Numbered from the stretch's first letter, positions 8,416 to 18,839 are shown. The stretch is DNA of 64,000 nucleotides from Amycolatopsis taiwanensis DSM 45107 (GCF_000519205.1 NZ_JAFB01000004.1:1-64000); one strand, 5' to 3'. Notes: generated by a model from the sequence alone, not told the origin. Numbers and translations are program-made.

Positions 8416-9962
8416 CTGGGCTGTTCGGGTGTCTCGGCGCCCGGCGAAGTCTGGTCGTCTTCCGGCTCCTCCGCGGTGTTTTCGGACAACGGGATGTCCG
8501 GCTCCTCGGATTCGGCCGGTTCGGAGCTCTCGTCGGCCGCCTCCTCGCCGTCCCCGGCGTCGCTTGCCGCTTCGCTTTCGGCGTCACTTGCGGTTTCGCT
8601 CTCGGCGTCGTCAGAGAGGTCGTCGGGGAGGTCGTCCGGGGCGCTGTCCGGGGTGTCATCCGCCACGTCGCCCGGGCTGTCGCCCGCCGAGTCCTCAGGG
8701 TGGGTATCCGTCGTGGCCGGAGCGGGCGGCGGCCCGGCGAGCCAGGCGACCAGCCCGCCGGGAACGGCGATCCAGCAGAAGGCGGCCAGGGACAGCAGTC
8801 CAACCGGAACGGCGACCGGATCGAACGGGCCGGCGCCAAGGCGGCCGCCGGCCAAGCTGCTCAGCGGCACGCAGCACAACCCGGCCAGTCCGCCCGCGAT
8901 CGCCACCGTGCGCAGGCGGGCGAGCAAGTTCGCGTCGCTGTCCCGCACGGTCCAGCCGACCAACGCGCCGACCGCGGCAGGAAGCAACATCAGGACCCCC
9001 CACCAAAGCGCCCGATGCTCCGGAATTCCCGCCAGTAACGGCACTCCTGGCACGACACCGCCGCTGAAGGAGAACGGCCCCACCGAAACCGAACCAAGCG
9101 AAAACCCGGGTCCGGCGGCGAAAGACAACGCGCAGACGATCGCGTTGGGGAAGTATCCCAAGGACAGCAACAACATTCCGGCGCCGCTGCCGAAGCCGGG
9201 AGCGCTCGCGCCGAACAGGCGGCCGACGGTCGGCATGGACAGCACCAGGCTCAACGTGACGACCAGCGCGCCCGCGGCGAGAAGCCCCGCCATGCCGAGC
9301 ACGCCGGCCCGCAGCCCACGGACAGCCGCGGGGTCGAGGCGTTCCCCGGCGGCGCGGACCAGGCCACAGCCTCGGGCCAGGCCCAGGGTGGCCGAAACGG
9401 CAGCGATGAGTCCGGGGATCAAGAAGGCGGCGAGAGGTTCCGCGCTCACCACGGTGTCCCCCGGCAAAACCGCGATGACCACGCCGAGCAGCGCGTGCGC
9501 GCCCGCCATCGACCCCACCAGGTTGACCATCTGGCGAGGTTCGCGGCAGTCGAGCCGCCGTGCTGCGCGGGCGGCGGAGCACGCCACCAGCAGGCACATG
9601 GCGAACGTCGCGGTAAGCGGGAGAACTCCCAGCGGGCGACCGGAAATCGTGAGCGGAACCTGGTAGGCGGCAAGCCAGCCGGGACCGGCCGCCTGGAGCA
9701 CACCGGACACCGTGAACGTCGCCACCGAGGCGATCGCGGTGACCAGTCCCAGCACGGCGGCGACCGCGGCATAACCGGCGATCAACGGCCCCAAGGCCGC
9801 CGCGACCACCGTTCTCACCCCGGCGGCCGGCGCAGGCTCGCTTGAACGGTCCGGAACAGCCACCGTCCGCCCGAGATCGCGGTTGCGGGTGAGAAGCTGC
9901 ACGCTTCGCACCCTCGCATCCCGGTTGGACCATCCGGGTGTGCCACGCCGCCGCCCGGTCAC
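8412..9962 (-). CDS. PerM-like polytopic membrane protein (DUF6350)
   Basis: About 516 residues: roughly ten hydrophobic helices (residues about 50-410), then a very acidic Asp/Glu/Ser/Pro-rich cytoplasmic tail. The position next to DUF5336, purN and purH matches Rv0955 (PerM), which stabilises the division protein FtsB in mycobacteria. GTG 9962 has GGAG 6 nt upstream; starts near 9902 or 9864 are possible because the first 40 residues are poorly hydrophobic. The acidic tail, about 100 residues, is longer than needed for a membrane anchor and may bind a partner. Function is inferred from synteny. Confidence 0.8.
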   Translation of the reverse strand: MTGRRRGTPGWSNRDARVRSVQLLTRNRDLGRTVAVPDRSSEPAPAAGVRTVVAAALGPLIAGYAAVAAVLGLVTAIASVATFTVSGVLQAAGPGWLAAYQVPLTISGRPLGVLPLTATFAMCLLVACSAARAARRLDCREPRQMVNLVGSMAGAHALLGVVIAVLPGDTVVSAEPLAAFLIPGLIAAVSATLGLARGCGLVRAAGERLDPAAVRGLRAGVLGMAGLLAAGALVVTLSLVLSMPTVGRLFGASAPGFGSGAGMLLLSLGYFPNAIVCALSFAAGPGFSLGSVSVGPFSFSGGVVPGVPLLAGIPEHRALWWGVLMLLPAAVGALVGWTVRDSDANLLARLRTVAIAGGLAGLCCVPLSSLAGGRLGAGPFDPVAVPVGLLSLAAFCWIAVPGGLVAWLAGPPPAPATTDTHPEDSAGDSPGDVADDTPDSAPDDLPDDLSDDAESETASDAESEAASDAGDGEEAADESSEPAESEEPDIPLSENTAEEPEDDQTSPGAETPEQPS

Positions 9963-10037
9963 GGCCGGCTCCGTGCCTCACCCGAGCGGGTTACCGAGGC
10001 GCCGTAGCTCGGCCTCGCCCCGCCCGGGTGGACCGGA

Positions 10038-10733
10038 TCAGCTCGGGTTTCCGCCCGCGGGCGGCTGCTGCTGCGGGCCGGATTCCGATGGCGGCTGGTA
10101 GAACTGGCCCTGCTGGGGCGCGTAGACCGTGGACTGCGGGGTCTGGCCCGGGGGCGGGGTCACCGGCGGTCCGTACTGGGTGCCGGACGGCCCGGCCTGC
10201 TGCTCCGGTCCCTGCGGCGGCTGAGTGGGCTGTCCGTAGGGCTGTCCGTACGGCGGGTATTGCTGCCGCTGGGCGGGCATCTTGAGCACGCCGTGGTCGA
10301 ACAGCAGCGTGGCGACCGCCACCAGCATCTGCAGGATCCCGAGGATCAGGATCACGGTGACGATGCCTGGCACGACCGAGGCGCGGACGACCTCCAGTAT
10401 CGCCCACAGCGCACCGAATACGCTGGTCAAGGCCACGAAAGGCAGCACCTTCGGTCCTCCGGGAAGCACCCGCAGCGCGGCGAGCAGGCCGCCGATGAGG
10501 AGGAAGATGATGGCGAAATCCGCGCCGGCCGTTTCATCGGAAAACGCGATGAAGTAGTTGATCAGACCGAGCAGGGTCACCGCCAGCGAGAGCAGCACCG
10601 TCAGATTGGCCGAAGACAGCGTCGCGACCGGCGCATGCTGCTGAGGGAATCCACCCGTGCCGGGCGCCTGTGGGTTGGGTTGTGCGCCGCCGCCTTGCTG
10701 GGGGTAACCCGGCCCACCGCTGGGGAAGGTCAT
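10038..10733 (-). CDS. DUF5336 membrane protein (34-kDa antigen-like)
   Basis: A 231-residue protein with a Gly/Pro/Gln-rich N-terminus, four hydrophobic helices (residues about 40-145) and a Pro/Gln-rich cytoplasmic tail containing YGQPYGQP repeats. It corresponds in position and architecture to Rv0954, reported to interact with division and envelope proteins. Here it lies between the perM-like gene and sucD, as in mycobacteria. It probably belongs to the envelope or division machinery together with the perM-like product. The molecular activity is unknown. Confidence 0.8.
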   Translation of the reverse strand: MTFPSGGPGYPQQGGGAQPNPQAPGTGGFPQQHAPVATLSSANLTVLLSLAVTLLGLINYFIAFSDETAGADFAIIFLLIGGLLAALRVLPGGPKVLPFVALTSVFGALWAILEVVRASVVPGIVTVILILGILQMLVAVATLLFDHGVLKMPAQRQQYPPYGQPYGQPTQPPQGPEQQAGPSGTQYGPPVTPPPGQTPQSTVYAPQQGQFYQPPSESGPQQQPPAGGNPS

Positions 10734-10854
10734 CCGTGTTCTCCTGTCGTTGGCCGTACGAGGGGGTCGATATATGCCGGAAGAAGCTAGCGCACGGCTT
10801 CTCCTCCGGCTATGCGACGTTCGACGACGGCAAACGGTTCCCCCCGCGCTGCTG

Positions 10855-10899
10855 TGACAAAAAGCAACGGCCGGGCACCTTGTCTGGTGCCCGGCCGTT
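10855..10899 (-). terminator. Rho-independent terminator of sucC-sucD
   Basis: Perfect 13-bp arms AACGGCCGGGCAC (10866-10878) and GTGCCCGGCCGTT (10887-10899). On the minus strand the hairpin is followed by GCTTTTTGTC, a clear U-tract, 30 bp after the sucD stop. Confidence 0.85.
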
Positions 10900-10931
10900 C
10901 CGCGAATCGTTGGCAGCGTCTCACCACACGG

Positions 10932-11822
10932 TTAGTGCAGGCTCTTGTACAGCTCCCTGGCGAGTTCAGCGGTCTCGGACGGCGTCTTGCCGACCTTCAC
11001 GCCCGCGGCCTCGAGGGCTTCCTTCTTGGCCTGGGCGGTACCGCTGGAGCCGGAGACGATGGCGCCGGCGTGGCCCATGGTCTTGCCTTCGGGGGCGGTG
11101 AACCCGGCGACGTAGCCGACGACGGGCTTGGTGACGTTGGCCTTGATGTACTCGGCGGCGCGTTCTTCGGCGTCACCGCCGATTTCGCCGATCATCACGA
11201 TGACCTCGGTGTCGGGGTCGGCCTGGAACGCTTCCAGCGCGTCGATGTGGGTGGTGCCGATGACCGGGTCCCCACCGATGCCGATGGCGGTGGAGAAGCC
11301 GATGTCACGCAGCTCGTACATCATCTGGTAGGTCAGCGTGCCCGACTTCGACACCAGGCCGATGGGCCCGGGGCCGGTGATGGTGGCGGGGATGATGCCG
11401 GCCAGCGACTTGTCGGGGGAGATGATGCCGGGGCAGTTCGGGCCGATGATGCGGGTGGTGTTGCCCTTGGCCACGCTGTGCGCCCAGAAGTAGGCGGAGT
11501 CGTGCACCGGGATGCCCTCGGTGATCACCACCGCGAGCGGGATCTCCGCGTCGATGGCCTCGATGACCGCGTCCTTGGCGAACCGCGGCGGCACGAAGAT
11601 CACCGACACGTTGGCGCCGGTCTCCTTCATCGCCTCCTGCACGGTGCCGAACACGGTCAGCTCCTTGCCGGCGATGGTGACCGTCTGCCCGGCCTTGCGG
11701 GCGTTGACGCCACCCACGACGTTGGCGCCGGCCTGCAGCATCTTGGTGGCGTGCTTGGTGCCCTCCGAGCCGGTCAGGCCCTGCACGATGATCTTGCTGT
11801 TGGAATCCAGGAAAATCGACAT
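10932..11822 (-). CDS. sucD: Succinyl-CoA synthetase (succinate-CoA ligase), alpha subunit
   Basis: A 296-residue subunit that binds CoA and is phosphorylated on histidine in the TCA-cycle step succinyl-CoA to succinate. It shows the CoA-binding [14 protein letters not shown] segment, NCPGIISP, and the phosphohistidine loop [19 protein letters not shown]. It follows sucC with a 5-bp gap and ends at a strong terminator. Confidence 0.97.
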   Translation of the reverse strand: MSIFLDSNSKIIVQGLTGSEGTKHATKMLQAGANVVGGVNARKAGQTVTIAGKELTVFGTVQEAMKETGANVSVIFVPPRFAKDAVIEAIDAEIPLAVVITEGIPVHDSAYFWAHSVAKGNTTRIIGPNCPGIISPDKSLAGIIPATITGPGPIGLVSKSGTLTYQMMYELRDIGFSTAIGIGGDPVIGTTHIDALEAFQADPDTEVIVMIGEIGGDAEERAAEYIKANVTKPVVGYVAGFTAPEGKTMGHAGAIVSGSSGTAQAKKEALEAAGVKVGKTPSETAELARELYKSLH

Positions 11823-11827
11823 GTCAG

Positions 11828-12997
11828 TTACGCTCCAGCTGCGGCAAGCTCGGCGGCCTTGTCGGCCGCGTTGTCCATCGTGTCCACCAGCGTGACCAGC
11901 GGGTGGCTGGCCTCGGCGAGGATCGCCCGGCCCTCCTCGACGTTGTTGCCGTCCAGCCGGACCACCAGCGGCTTGCTGGCCTCGTCCCCCAGGATCTTCA
12001 ACGCCTCCACGATCCCGGTCGCGACCGCGTCGCAGGCGGTGATCCCGCCGAACACGTTGACGAACACGCTCTTCACGGCCGGGTCGTTGAGGATGACGTC
12101 CAGACCAGCGGCCATCACCTCCGCCGAGGCGCCACCGCCGATGTCCAGGAAGTTCGCCGGCTTCACGCCACCGTGCTTCTCCCCGGCGTAAGCGACGACG
12201 TCCAGGGTCGACATGACCAGGCCCGCGCCGTTGCCGATGATGCCGACCTCACCGTCGAGCTTGACGTAGTTGAGGTCCTTCGCCTTGGCCTTGGCCTCCA
12301 GCGGGTCCTCGGCCTGCTTGTCCACCAGGTCCGCATGCCCGGCGTGGCGGAAGGAGGCGTTCTCGTCGAGGGTGACCTTGCCGTCCAGGGCGACGATCTT
12401 GTCCTGCGGGTCGCGGACCAGCGGGTTGACCTCCACCAGAGTGGCGTCTTCGGCCACGAAGGTCTCCCACAGCTTCACCACGACGTCGGCGGCCTGATCG
12501 CGAATGGCCTCCGGGAACTTCGCCTGGGTGAGGATGTCCAGCGCTTTCGCCTTGTCCACGCCGGCGATCGCGTCCACCGGCACCCGCGCCAGCGCCTCGG
12601 GGCGCTCCACCGCAAGCTGCTCGATCTCCATGCCGCCCTCGGCCGACGCCATGGCGAGGAAGGTGCGATTCGCCCGATCCAACAGGAAGGAGACGTAATA
12701 CTCCTCCGAGATGTCCGACGCCTCGGTCACCAACACCCGGCGGGTGATGTGTCCCTTGATATCCAGGCCCAGAATCGCCTGCGCCTTCTCCCGCGCCTCG
12801 GCCGGACCCTCGGCCAGTTTCACCCCGCCGGCCTTACCGCGGCCGCCCGTTTTCACCTGGGCCTTGACCACCACTTGGCCACCGATCTTCTCAGCCGCGG
12901 CCTGCGCTTCTTCCGGGCTGGTCGCCACCGCGCCGGGCAATACCGGCACATCATGGGCGGCGAAAAGATCCTTCGCCTGATACTCGTAGAGGTCCAC
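11828..12997 (-). CDS. sucC: Succinyl-CoA synthetase (ADP-forming type), beta subunit
   Basis: A 389-residue ATP-grasp subunit. It begins [19 protein letters not shown], typical of SucC, and has the grasp segment [20 protein letters not shown] and the carboxylate region [16 protein letters not shown] 12997 is chosen for its match to family N-termini and the GGAGA site upstream. In-frame sequence further upstream does not look coding. It is co-transcribed with sucD. Confidence 0.97.
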   Translation of the reverse strand: MDLYEYQAKDLFAAHDVPVLPGAVATSPEEAQAAAEKIGGQVVVKAQVKTGGRGKAGGVKLAEGPAEAREKAQAILGLDIKGHITRRVLVTEASDISEEYYVSFLLDRANRTFLAMASAEGGMEIEQLAVERPEALARVPVDAIAGVDKAKALDILTQAKFPEAIRDQAADVVVKLWETFVAEDATLVEVNPLVRDPQDKIVALDGKVTLDENASFRHAGHADLVDKQAEDPLEAKAKAKDLNYVKLDGEVGIIGNGAGLVMSTLDVVAYAGEKHGGVKPANFLDIGGGASAEVMAAGLDVILNDPAVKSVFVNVFGGITACDAVATGIVEALKILGDEASKPLVVRLDGNNVEEGRAILAEASHPLVTLVDTMDNAADKAAELAAAGA

Positions 12998-13030
12998 TAC
13001 TCCGTCTCCTGACGACACATGCTGGTGGGA

Positions 13031-13060
13031 TTTGCGTAAAACCGCGCTGCCGGACGCAAA
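13031..13060. promoter_or_regulatory. Inverted repeat upstream of sucC
   Basis: TTTGCGT (13031-13037) and ACGCAAA (13054-13060) form a 7-bp inverted repeat about 35-65 bp upstream of the sucC start. It may be an operator. No known regulator is assigned. Confidence 0.35.
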
Positions 13061-13163
13061 CGACCCTAGCGACCTGGGCAGAAGCGCGGGGACCATACCC
13101 CGGTGAACTCGGTCACCGTCTGCGGGGGACGGCTGTGAGTCCGCCCACGGTCGCCGCGCCCGG

Positions 13164-14906
13164 CTATTTCTTCGATCTGCGAACCGCAGTTGCGGTAACC
13201 GCCGTGACTGCGGAAATGGCGAGAGCGACGCCACAAATCAGAGTCAGCCACCAACCGAGCCCGGCACGGGCACCCGGAATCTGCCCACTCGCCAACGGCA
13301 GCGTCAGCAGGCGCAGCAGCGTGACTCCGGCCGCCCCGGCCAGCAACGCCGAGGCACGCGCTGGTCTGGACCGTAGTGCGAGTGAGGTCACACCCAGCAC
13401 CGTGCACAGTGCGATAAGCAGACCCCACGACGGCGTGCCGAAATTCGACCACAACGCCGGCTCGGTGTAGTCGGGCGAGACGATCGTGGGCATTCCGTAA
13501 GCCCCGATCGCAAGGACACCACCGGCCAGCAACGGAATCAGCAGCGCCGGAGGAGAAACCAGCTCGTCCGATTCTTCCCGGTCGTCGCGTTCGACCATGC
13601 CGGCCACCACGGAACAGCAGGCGGTGGCACCGGCGAGCACCACGGACACCGCTATCCACGGCACCGCCGGGCCGGGCCCGAGCCCAGCCCCGAGTTCGCT
13701 GGCCGTGATCGAGTTCGTCAGGACGGCCGTGGCAGCAAGCGCCACACCGGACCAGCTGACCGACAACGCCGGGCGGACGCTCTCGGTCAGCGGCGGCATG
13801 AACATCGTGATGCCCAGCACACCGACCAGTAGTCCAGCGGCGAACAGCAGCCACCGGGCCGGGCTGTGCGGGCCCGGCAGATCACCGATCATCACCGAAG
13901 GAAGCAGTGCCCCGACGAGCGCCGTGAGCATCGTCAACAGGCCCAGCACCCCGGCGGTCACCCGCAACCGGGACGAGCCGGGCAAGCTCGCCTCCCCGGA
14001 CTCGTCGCTGCCCTGATCCGCGGATGCGGCGGACGCGTCACGCTTGCGCACGAACGCGACGGCGACCAGGCCGGCGGTGCCGACCAGCGTCACGATCGGA
14101 CCGGCCGTCAGCCCCAGGGCGGGCACGGCCAGCCCGGACACCAGGTTCGGCAACGCCAGCGTGGCTGCACCGACGCCGAGCCCCAGCAGACCGCCCCGGG
14201 CGAACTCCGTACCCGAGGTGATCGAGAGCGCCGCGGCCACCGGCAGACCGAACGCCATCAGCAGGCTTCCGGCCAGCACGAGGCCCGGGCTCTCGAACGC
14301 GCTGCCGACCGGGACGAAGGCGTCCTCCGATGAAAACGGCGCCATCATCACGCCGACCGCGGCGATCATCGCGCCGAGAAGACCGGTGAGCAGCACTCCC
14401 CGGCCGGCCTGCCCGTCGGATCGAGCACCAACCGCCCGCAGGGCGAAACCGCCGGCAGCGGCCGTTGCCACGAGCCCGGCCAGCAGTAACCAGAGCCCCG
14501 CCGCGGGGCCCGGCAGCGCGAAGACCTCGGGCCGATACAGCTCCGGCCGGGCGGATGCCGACGGGTCGGCGAGGAACTCGAGGTCGGTCACCAACCGCCC
14601 GGGCGCGAGCGCGGCCGTTCCCGCGAGCACGCCCACGGCCGCCGCGGACCGGCCACGCGCAAGGAAGACGACGACCAGCACCATCGGCGCCAACGCCAGC
14701 ACGATCAGCAGCGGCGCGCTGATGAAACCGGGAGCCGCCCCGGCCACCACGGGCACGAAAGCACCCAACGCGAGCAACACGGCGGCCAGCGCGCCGAAGC
14801 CGAGAGCGATGGGAAACGCCGAGGTCGGCGACCCTTCGCCGGTACCAGAGGTACGCGGATCAAGGCGCGAAAGTCGGCCGCCGAGAGGCCAGTTAGTCCT
14901 CGTCAT
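13164..14906 (-). CDS. Polytopic membrane protein, unknown function
   Basis: A 580-residue Ala/Leu/Val/Gly-rich protein with about 12-14 predicted membrane helices, separated by a charged cytoplasmic loop near residues 285-310 ([21 protein letters not shown]). It looks like two halves of six or seven helices. I recognise no transporter signature. It lies between the M23 peptidase gene and sucC. Proline, glycine and hydrophobic content are those of an integral membrane protein and codon use is normal. A transporter or envelope scaffold is possible, but there is no direct evidence. Confidence 0.75.
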   Translation of the reverse strand: MTRTNWPLGGRLSRLDPRTSGTGEGSPTSAFPIALGFGALAAVLLALGAFVPVVAGAAPGFISAPLLIVLALAPMVLVVVFLARGRSAAAVGVLAGTAALAPGRLVTDLEFLADPSASARPELYRPEVFALPGPAAGLWLLLAGLVATAAAGGFALRAVGARSDGQAGRGVLLTGLLGAMIAAVGVMMAPFSSEDAFVPVGSAFESPGLVLAGSLLMAFGLPVAAALSITSGTEFARGGLLGLGVGAATLALPNLVSGLAVPALGLTAGPIVTLVGTAGLVAVAFVRKRDASAASADQGSDESGEASLPGSSRLRVTAGVLGLLTMLTALVGALLPSVMIGDLPGPHSPARWLLFAAGLLVGVLGITMFMPPLTESVRPALSVSWSGVALAATAVLTNSITASELGAGLGPGPAVPWIAVSVVLAGATACCSVVAGMVERDDREESDELVSPPALLIPLLAGGVLAIGAYGMPTIVSPDYTEPALWSNFGTPSWGLLIALCTVLGVTSLALRSRPARASALLAGAAGVTLLRLLTLPLASGQIPGARAGLGWWLTLICGVALAISAVTAVTATAVRRSKK

Positions 14907-15393
14907 TGATGCCGCACGCTAGCAAGTCCGCGCTACTCATGCCCCATAGAGGGTGAACACCATTCAAAACACGAGATATGCGCCCTGGTGGCACCCGTGG
15001 CCATTTCCCGCGGGGCCATCGCCTCACCCGGCGGTTACCGCCCACCGGGCGACCACCGAATCGCGCCTCGCCTCAGGCCAACTCCAGCCGAGACCTCAAG
15101 ATCGACTCAGAACCGTTATCGGCCCACAGTCAACCGGCAACACGCCGACAACGCACGTAACGTGCATCACATTTCAACAGTAATACTCCACAGACTGAGC
15201 GTAATCCGCCCTGCTAGCGAGCACGCGAAGTGATCACCTCTCCAAGGAACGCCAACCACGCCTTGCCGATAACACCGTCCTTTCGTTAGTGTCCCGCCGT
15301 CCCCATTACGGTCAGATCACGAAGCGGGAAACGGGCAACCACCCCCGAGGTTGCTCACCGGGCCCCACCCGGAACCCGCCGATCCGACCCCCG
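14907..15393. other. Intergenic region upstream of the M23 peptidase gene
   Basis: About 490 bp between divergent genes. The one clear element is the palindrome GCACGTAACGTGC at 15153-15165, a possible operator about 230 bp before the peptidase start. I looked for the c-di-AMP (ydaO-type) riboswitch that often precedes cell-wall hydrolase genes in actinobacteria and did not recognise its conserved blocks. No convincing small ORF is seen. Confidence 0.5.
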
Positions 15394-16218
15394 ATGAAAG
15401 GCCCCGACTTGGCTCGATACCGCTCCCCCGGCGGCCAGGCCCCTTCCCCGGAGCTTGATACCGCATTGGACGGTGCGGCCATCCGCGTCCGAGACGGTCG
15501 CCGGATTCCCGCGCCATCTTCCGTGGTGCGCGGCCGAGTTGTGGTCGCCGCCGTCGCGGCCGGCGCCTTCGCCGCCGCAGCAGCCGGACAGACTCTCCAC
15601 GCGTTCAAACCGTCTGGGTCCGTCACCCCGCTGGCCGACGCTCACGACGCGAGTGCCTCCCTGGCCCTCGGCAGCGACGCGATCGCCGGTGCCCCCGAAC
15701 TGCTCCCCGCGACGCACAACACGGACGCCACGGCCGAGGTCCGCAAGCTCACCGACAGCCAGCAGGTCACGCAGGCCCGTCAGGACCGGGAGGCGGCCGC
15801 CGCCCTCGCGGCGGCGGAGGAAGCGCGCAAGCCCAAGACCTGCCTTCCCGCACACGGCACGTTCACCTCCGGTTTCGGCTCCCGGTGGGGAACGACCCAC
15901 TACGGCATCGATATCGCGAACTCGATCGGCACGCCGATCTATGCCGCGACCGACGGAACCGTGATCGACGCGGGGCCGGCCAGTGGTTTCGGCCTCTGGG
16001 TCCGGATTCAGATGGACGACGGGACCATTCAGGTCTACGGCCACATGAACAGCTTCTCGGTACGCGTCGGCCAGAAGGTCACTTGTGGACAGCAGATCGC
16101 GGTGATCGGCTCTCGTGGCCAGTCCACCGGTCCACACCTGCACTTCGAGGTGTGGCGCAACGGCACCACGAAGATCGACCCCCGGCCCTGGCTGGCCGCC
16201 CGCGGCATTTACCTCTGA
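15394..16218 (+). CDS. M23-family peptidoglycan endopeptidase
   Basis: About 274 residues. A membrane-spanning or signal segment (VVVAAVAAGAFAAAAAGQTL, about residues 47-66) is followed by an Ala/Glu-rich helical linker and a C-terminal LytM/M23 zinc peptidase domain. The metal ligands are in HYGIDIAN (H, D) and GPHLHFEVW (HxH). This enzyme class cuts cross-links in peptidoglycan outside the membrane. It is next to uvrD1, as Rv0950c is in mycobacteria. ATG 15394 (MKGPDLARYRS) is preferred; the in-frame region upstream is Pro/Arg-rich and not protein-like. Confidence 0.88.
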   Translation: MKGPDLARYRSPGGQAPSPELDTALDGAAIRVRDGRRIPAPSSVVRGRVVVAAVAAGAFAAAAAGQTLHAFKPSGSVTPLADAHDASASLALGSDAIAGAPELLPATHNTDATAEVRKLTDSQQVTQARQDREAAAALAAAEEARKPKTCLPAHGTFTSGFGSRWGTTHYGIDIANSIGTPIYAATDGTVIDAGPASGFGLWVRIQMDDGTIQVYGHMNSFSVRVGQKVTCGQQIAVIGSRGQSTGPHLHFEVWRNGTTKIDPRPWLAARGIYL

Positions 16219-16250
16219 GGCCTCTTCCCGAAACATCGAACCTCCCCATC

Positions 16251-16270
16251 ACTCGAACCATTGTTCGAGT
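16251..16270. promoter_or_regulatory. Orphan SOS-box-type palindrome / possible hairpin terminator
   Basis: ACTCGAACCATTGTTCGAGT is a 20-bp perfect palindrome whose core (16253-16268) matches TCGAAC-N4-GTTCGA exactly. It lies 33 bp after the M23 stop and about 185 bp after the convergent uvrD1 stop, with no obvious gene starting from it. As RNA it forms an 8-bp stem with a 4-nt loop, so it could instead act as a terminator. Confidence 0.5.
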
Positions 16271-16353
16271 CAGGTGTACCAGAGGGGTCCGACAAAACCC
16301 GCGCAGTCGGCCGGCGCGCTGCGGGGTGACGAGCGGGCCAGCTTGAGCTTGAT

Positions 16354-16370
16354 AAGCGGCGGAGCCGCTT
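16354..16370. terminator. Small hairpin downstream of uvrD1
   Basis: AAGCGGC (16354-16360), loop GGA, GCCGCTT (16364-16370), in the convergent gap 3' of uvrD1. No U-tract follows, so termination is only possible. Confidence 0.4.
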
Positions 16371-16454
16371 GCTGTGGGCCGCCAACTTGCACTCTGCAGC
16401 CGAATTCTCAGGCGTCTTCTCGCGAGGACAGCGCCGCCGTGGTGAATTGGATGT

Positions 16455-18839
16455 CTAAAGCTTCACCATCGGCACGCTGCCGAGGAGCATCAGCTTGACC
16501 CGGCCCGACCCGCCGAAATCGATGGTCGCGGTGGCACGCGGACCGTCACCATCCGCCTCCACCACCGTGCCCAGCCCGTACTTGTCGTGGCTGACCCGGT
16601 CGCCGACTTCGAGCTTCAACGCCGCGGTGTTCTGCCAGCCCTTGAACGAGGTCGTGCGCATGCCCCGGCCCGCGAGCCCGGCCTGGGCCGAGTCACCGCC
16701 GATCGAGCGCCTCCCCCAGGTGGTCGCGGCGCGCGGCGAGCCCGCGGACGAGGAAGGCTCTTCCCGCCGCCAGTCGATCAACTCGGCCGGGATCTCGTCC
16801 AGGAAACGCGAAGCCGGGTTGGTCATCGGCTGGCCCCAGGCCGATCGCGTGATCGCCCTGGACAGATACACCCGCTTGCGGGCCCTGGTGATGGCCACGT
16901 AGGCCAGCCGGCGCTCCTCGGCCAACTCGGCCGGCTCCCCGAGGGCACGCAGGTGCGGGAAGACCCCGTCCTCCCAGCCGGTGCAGAACACCACCGGATA
17001 TTCGAGCCCCTTCGCGGTGTGCACCGTCATCAGTGTCACCACGCCCGCGTCGTCCTGGTCGTCCTCGCCGTCGGGCGTGGGAATCGAGTCCGCGTCGGCT
17101 ACCAGCGAAACGCGTTCGAGGAAGGCCGCCAGCGAACCAGCCTGGGGTACCCCGGCGTCTTCGTCCTCCGCCGCCCCGGGCACCTCCGCCGCGGATTCGG
17201 TGAACTCCCGGGCAACGGTGATCAGCTCGTCCAGGTTCTCCAGCCGGGAAGCGTCCTGTGGGTCGTCGGACTCGTCGAGTTCGGCCCGGTAGCCGGTGCG
17301 CTCCATGACCGCTTCCAGGATGTCGGCCACCTCGGCGCCCTCGTCGGCAAGCGCTTGAAAACCGTCCAGCAGTTCGACGAAACCGGTGATCGCGCGGGCC
17401 GACCGCGGGTTCAGCAGCGCCACCCTGCCCTCGACCGCCTCGCGCAGTGCCGCCGCGAACGAGATCCGCTCCTGCTCGGCATGTGCCGCGACCACCGCCT
17501 CGGCCCGCTCGCCGATGCCACGCTTGGGCACGTTCAGGATCCGGCGCAGGCTGACCGTGTCCTCGGGGTTGGCGATCACCCGCAGGTAGGCGAGGGCGTC
17601 CCGCACCTCGCGCCGCTCGTAGAAGCGCACGCCCCCGACCACGCGGTAGGGCAGGCCGAGCCGGATGAAGATCTCTTCGAACACCCGGGACTGGTTGTTG
17701 GTCCGGTAGAAGACCGCGACATCGGAATAACGCGCCTCGCCACGGTCGGCCAGTGCGTCGATCTCACCCGCGACGAAGGCCGCCTCGTCGTGCTCGTTGT
17801 CGGCGACGTAGCCGCCGATCTTCTCGCCCTCTCCCGAGTCGGTCCACAGCCGCTTGTCCCGGCGGTTCGGGTTCCGGGAGATCACCGCGTTGGCGGCGGA
17901 CAGGATCGTCTGCGTGGATCGGTAGTTCTGCTCCAGCAGGATCGTCCGCGTGTTCGGGAAGTCCCGTTCGAACTCCTCGATGTTGCGGATCGTCGCACCA
18001 CGGAAGGCGTAGATGGACTGGTCGGCGTCACCCACTACGCACAGCTCCGACGGCTCGACCCCGGATTCGGTCGGCTCGACGCCGACCAGCTCGCGGACCA
18101 GCGTGTACTGCGCGTGGTTGGTGTCCTGGTACTCGTCGACGAGCACGTGCCGGAACCGGCGCCGGTAATACTCGGCTACGTCCGGAAACGTCTGGAGCAA
18201 CCCGACCGACCGCATGATCAGGTCGTCGAAGTCCATCGCGTTGGCCAGCACCAGCCTGCGCTGGTATTCGGCGTAGACCTCGGCGACCCGGCGCTCCAGG
18301 TCGTTGGTGGCCGCCGCCGCGGCGGACTCGGCGTCCACCAGCTCGTTCTTGAGGTTGGAGATGTGCACGGCGAGAGTGCGCGCCGGGTACCGCTTGGCAT
18401 CGATGTCCAGGTCCCGGGCGACCAGCGTGATCAGGCGCCTGGTGTCGTCGGCGTCGTAGATCGAAAAACTCGAGGACATGCCGAGCGTCTTGGCTTCGCG
18501 TCGCAACAACCGCACGCACATCGAGTGGAAGGTGGACACCCACATCGCGTTCGCCCGGCGGCCGACCAGGTCGGCGACCCTTTCGCGCATCTCGGCCGCG
18601 GCCTTGTTGGTGAACGTGATCGCCATGATCTGCCCGGGGTGCGCGCCCCGCTCGGCAAGCAGGTAGGCGATTCGGCGGGTCAGCACACGCGTCTTGCCTG
18701 AGCCGGCGCCGGCGACGACGAGCAGCGGCGCACCGGTGTGCGTGACGGCCTCGGCCTGCGCCGGGTTCAGGTCGGCGAGCAGGTCGGCACGGCCGTGTGA
18801 CGCCGGTTGCGGGGACGGGAGATCGAAAAGGGTGCTCAT
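16455..18839 (-). CDS. uvrD1: UvrD1/PcrA-type 3'-5' DNA helicase
   Basis: A 794-residue superfamily 1A helicase acting in nucleotide excision repair and in fork and transcription-conflict processing. Motifs in order: Walker A VVAGAGSGKTRVLTRRIAYLL, motif Ia ITFTNKAAAEMRERV, Walker B VDEYQDTNHAQY, motif III GDADQSIYAFRGA, motif IV EQNYRSTQ, motif V VTLMTVHTAKGLEYPVVF, motif VI RLAYVAITRARKRVYLS. The C-terminus (LEVGDRVSHDKYGLGTVV) is the Tudor-like domain that binds RNA polymerase in PcrA/UvrD. The placement between the M23 gene and chorismate mutase matches Rv0949. Confidence 0.97.
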   Translation of the reverse strand: MSTLFDLPSPQPASHGRADLLADLNPAQAEAVTHTGAPLLVVAGAGSGKTRVLTRRIAYLLAERGAHPGQIMAITFTNKAAAEMRERVADLVGRRANAMWVSTFHSMCVRLLRREAKTLGMSSSFSIYDADDTRRLITLVARDLDIDAKRYPARTLAVHISNLKNELVDAESAAAAATNDLERRVAEVYAEYQRRLVLANAMDFDDLIMRSVGLLQTFPDVAEYYRRRFRHVLVDEYQDTNHAQYTLVRELVGVEPTESGVEPSELCVVGDADQSIYAFRGATIRNIEEFERDFPNTRTILLEQNYRSTQTILSAANAVISRNPNRRDKRLWTDSGEGEKIGGYVADNEHDEAAFVAGEIDALADRGEARYSDVAVFYRTNNQSRVFEEIFIRLGLPYRVVGGVRFYERREVRDALAYLRVIANPEDTVSLRRILNVPKRGIGERAEAVVAAHAEQERISFAAALREAVEGRVALLNPRSARAITGFVELLDGFQALADEGAEVADILEAVMERTGYRAELDESDDPQDASRLENLDELITVAREFTESAAEVPGAAEDEDAGVPQAGSLAAFLERVSLVADADSIPTPDGEDDQDDAGVVTLMTVHTAKGLEYPVVFCTGWEDGVFPHLRALGEPAELAEERRLAYVAITRARKRVYLSRAITRSAWGQPMTNPASRFLDEIPAELIDWRREEPSSSAGSPRAATTWGRRSIGGDSAQAGLAGRGMRTTSFKGWQNTAALKLEVGDRVSHDKYGLGTVVEADGDGPRATATIDFGGSGRVKLMLLGSVPMVKL

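Noticed and set aside
14907-15393. Possible c-di-AMP riboswitch before the M23 peptidase gene
   Set aside because: Expected from other actinobacteria, but I could not find the conserved blocks or a convincing pairing scheme.
15355-16236. Antisense ORF over the M23 gene starting just left of the orphan SOS palindrome, with a GGGGAGG site
   Set aside because: The product is low-complexity and covers a well-supported gene on the other strand. The start signal is tempting but protein-level support is absent.
16253-16283. GTTCGAGTC followed by ACCA-like bases, resembling a tRNA T-arm and 3' end
   Set aside because: The bases before and after do not pair as a T-stem and no D or anticodon arm is present, so it is not a tRNA or an obvious attachment-site remnant.
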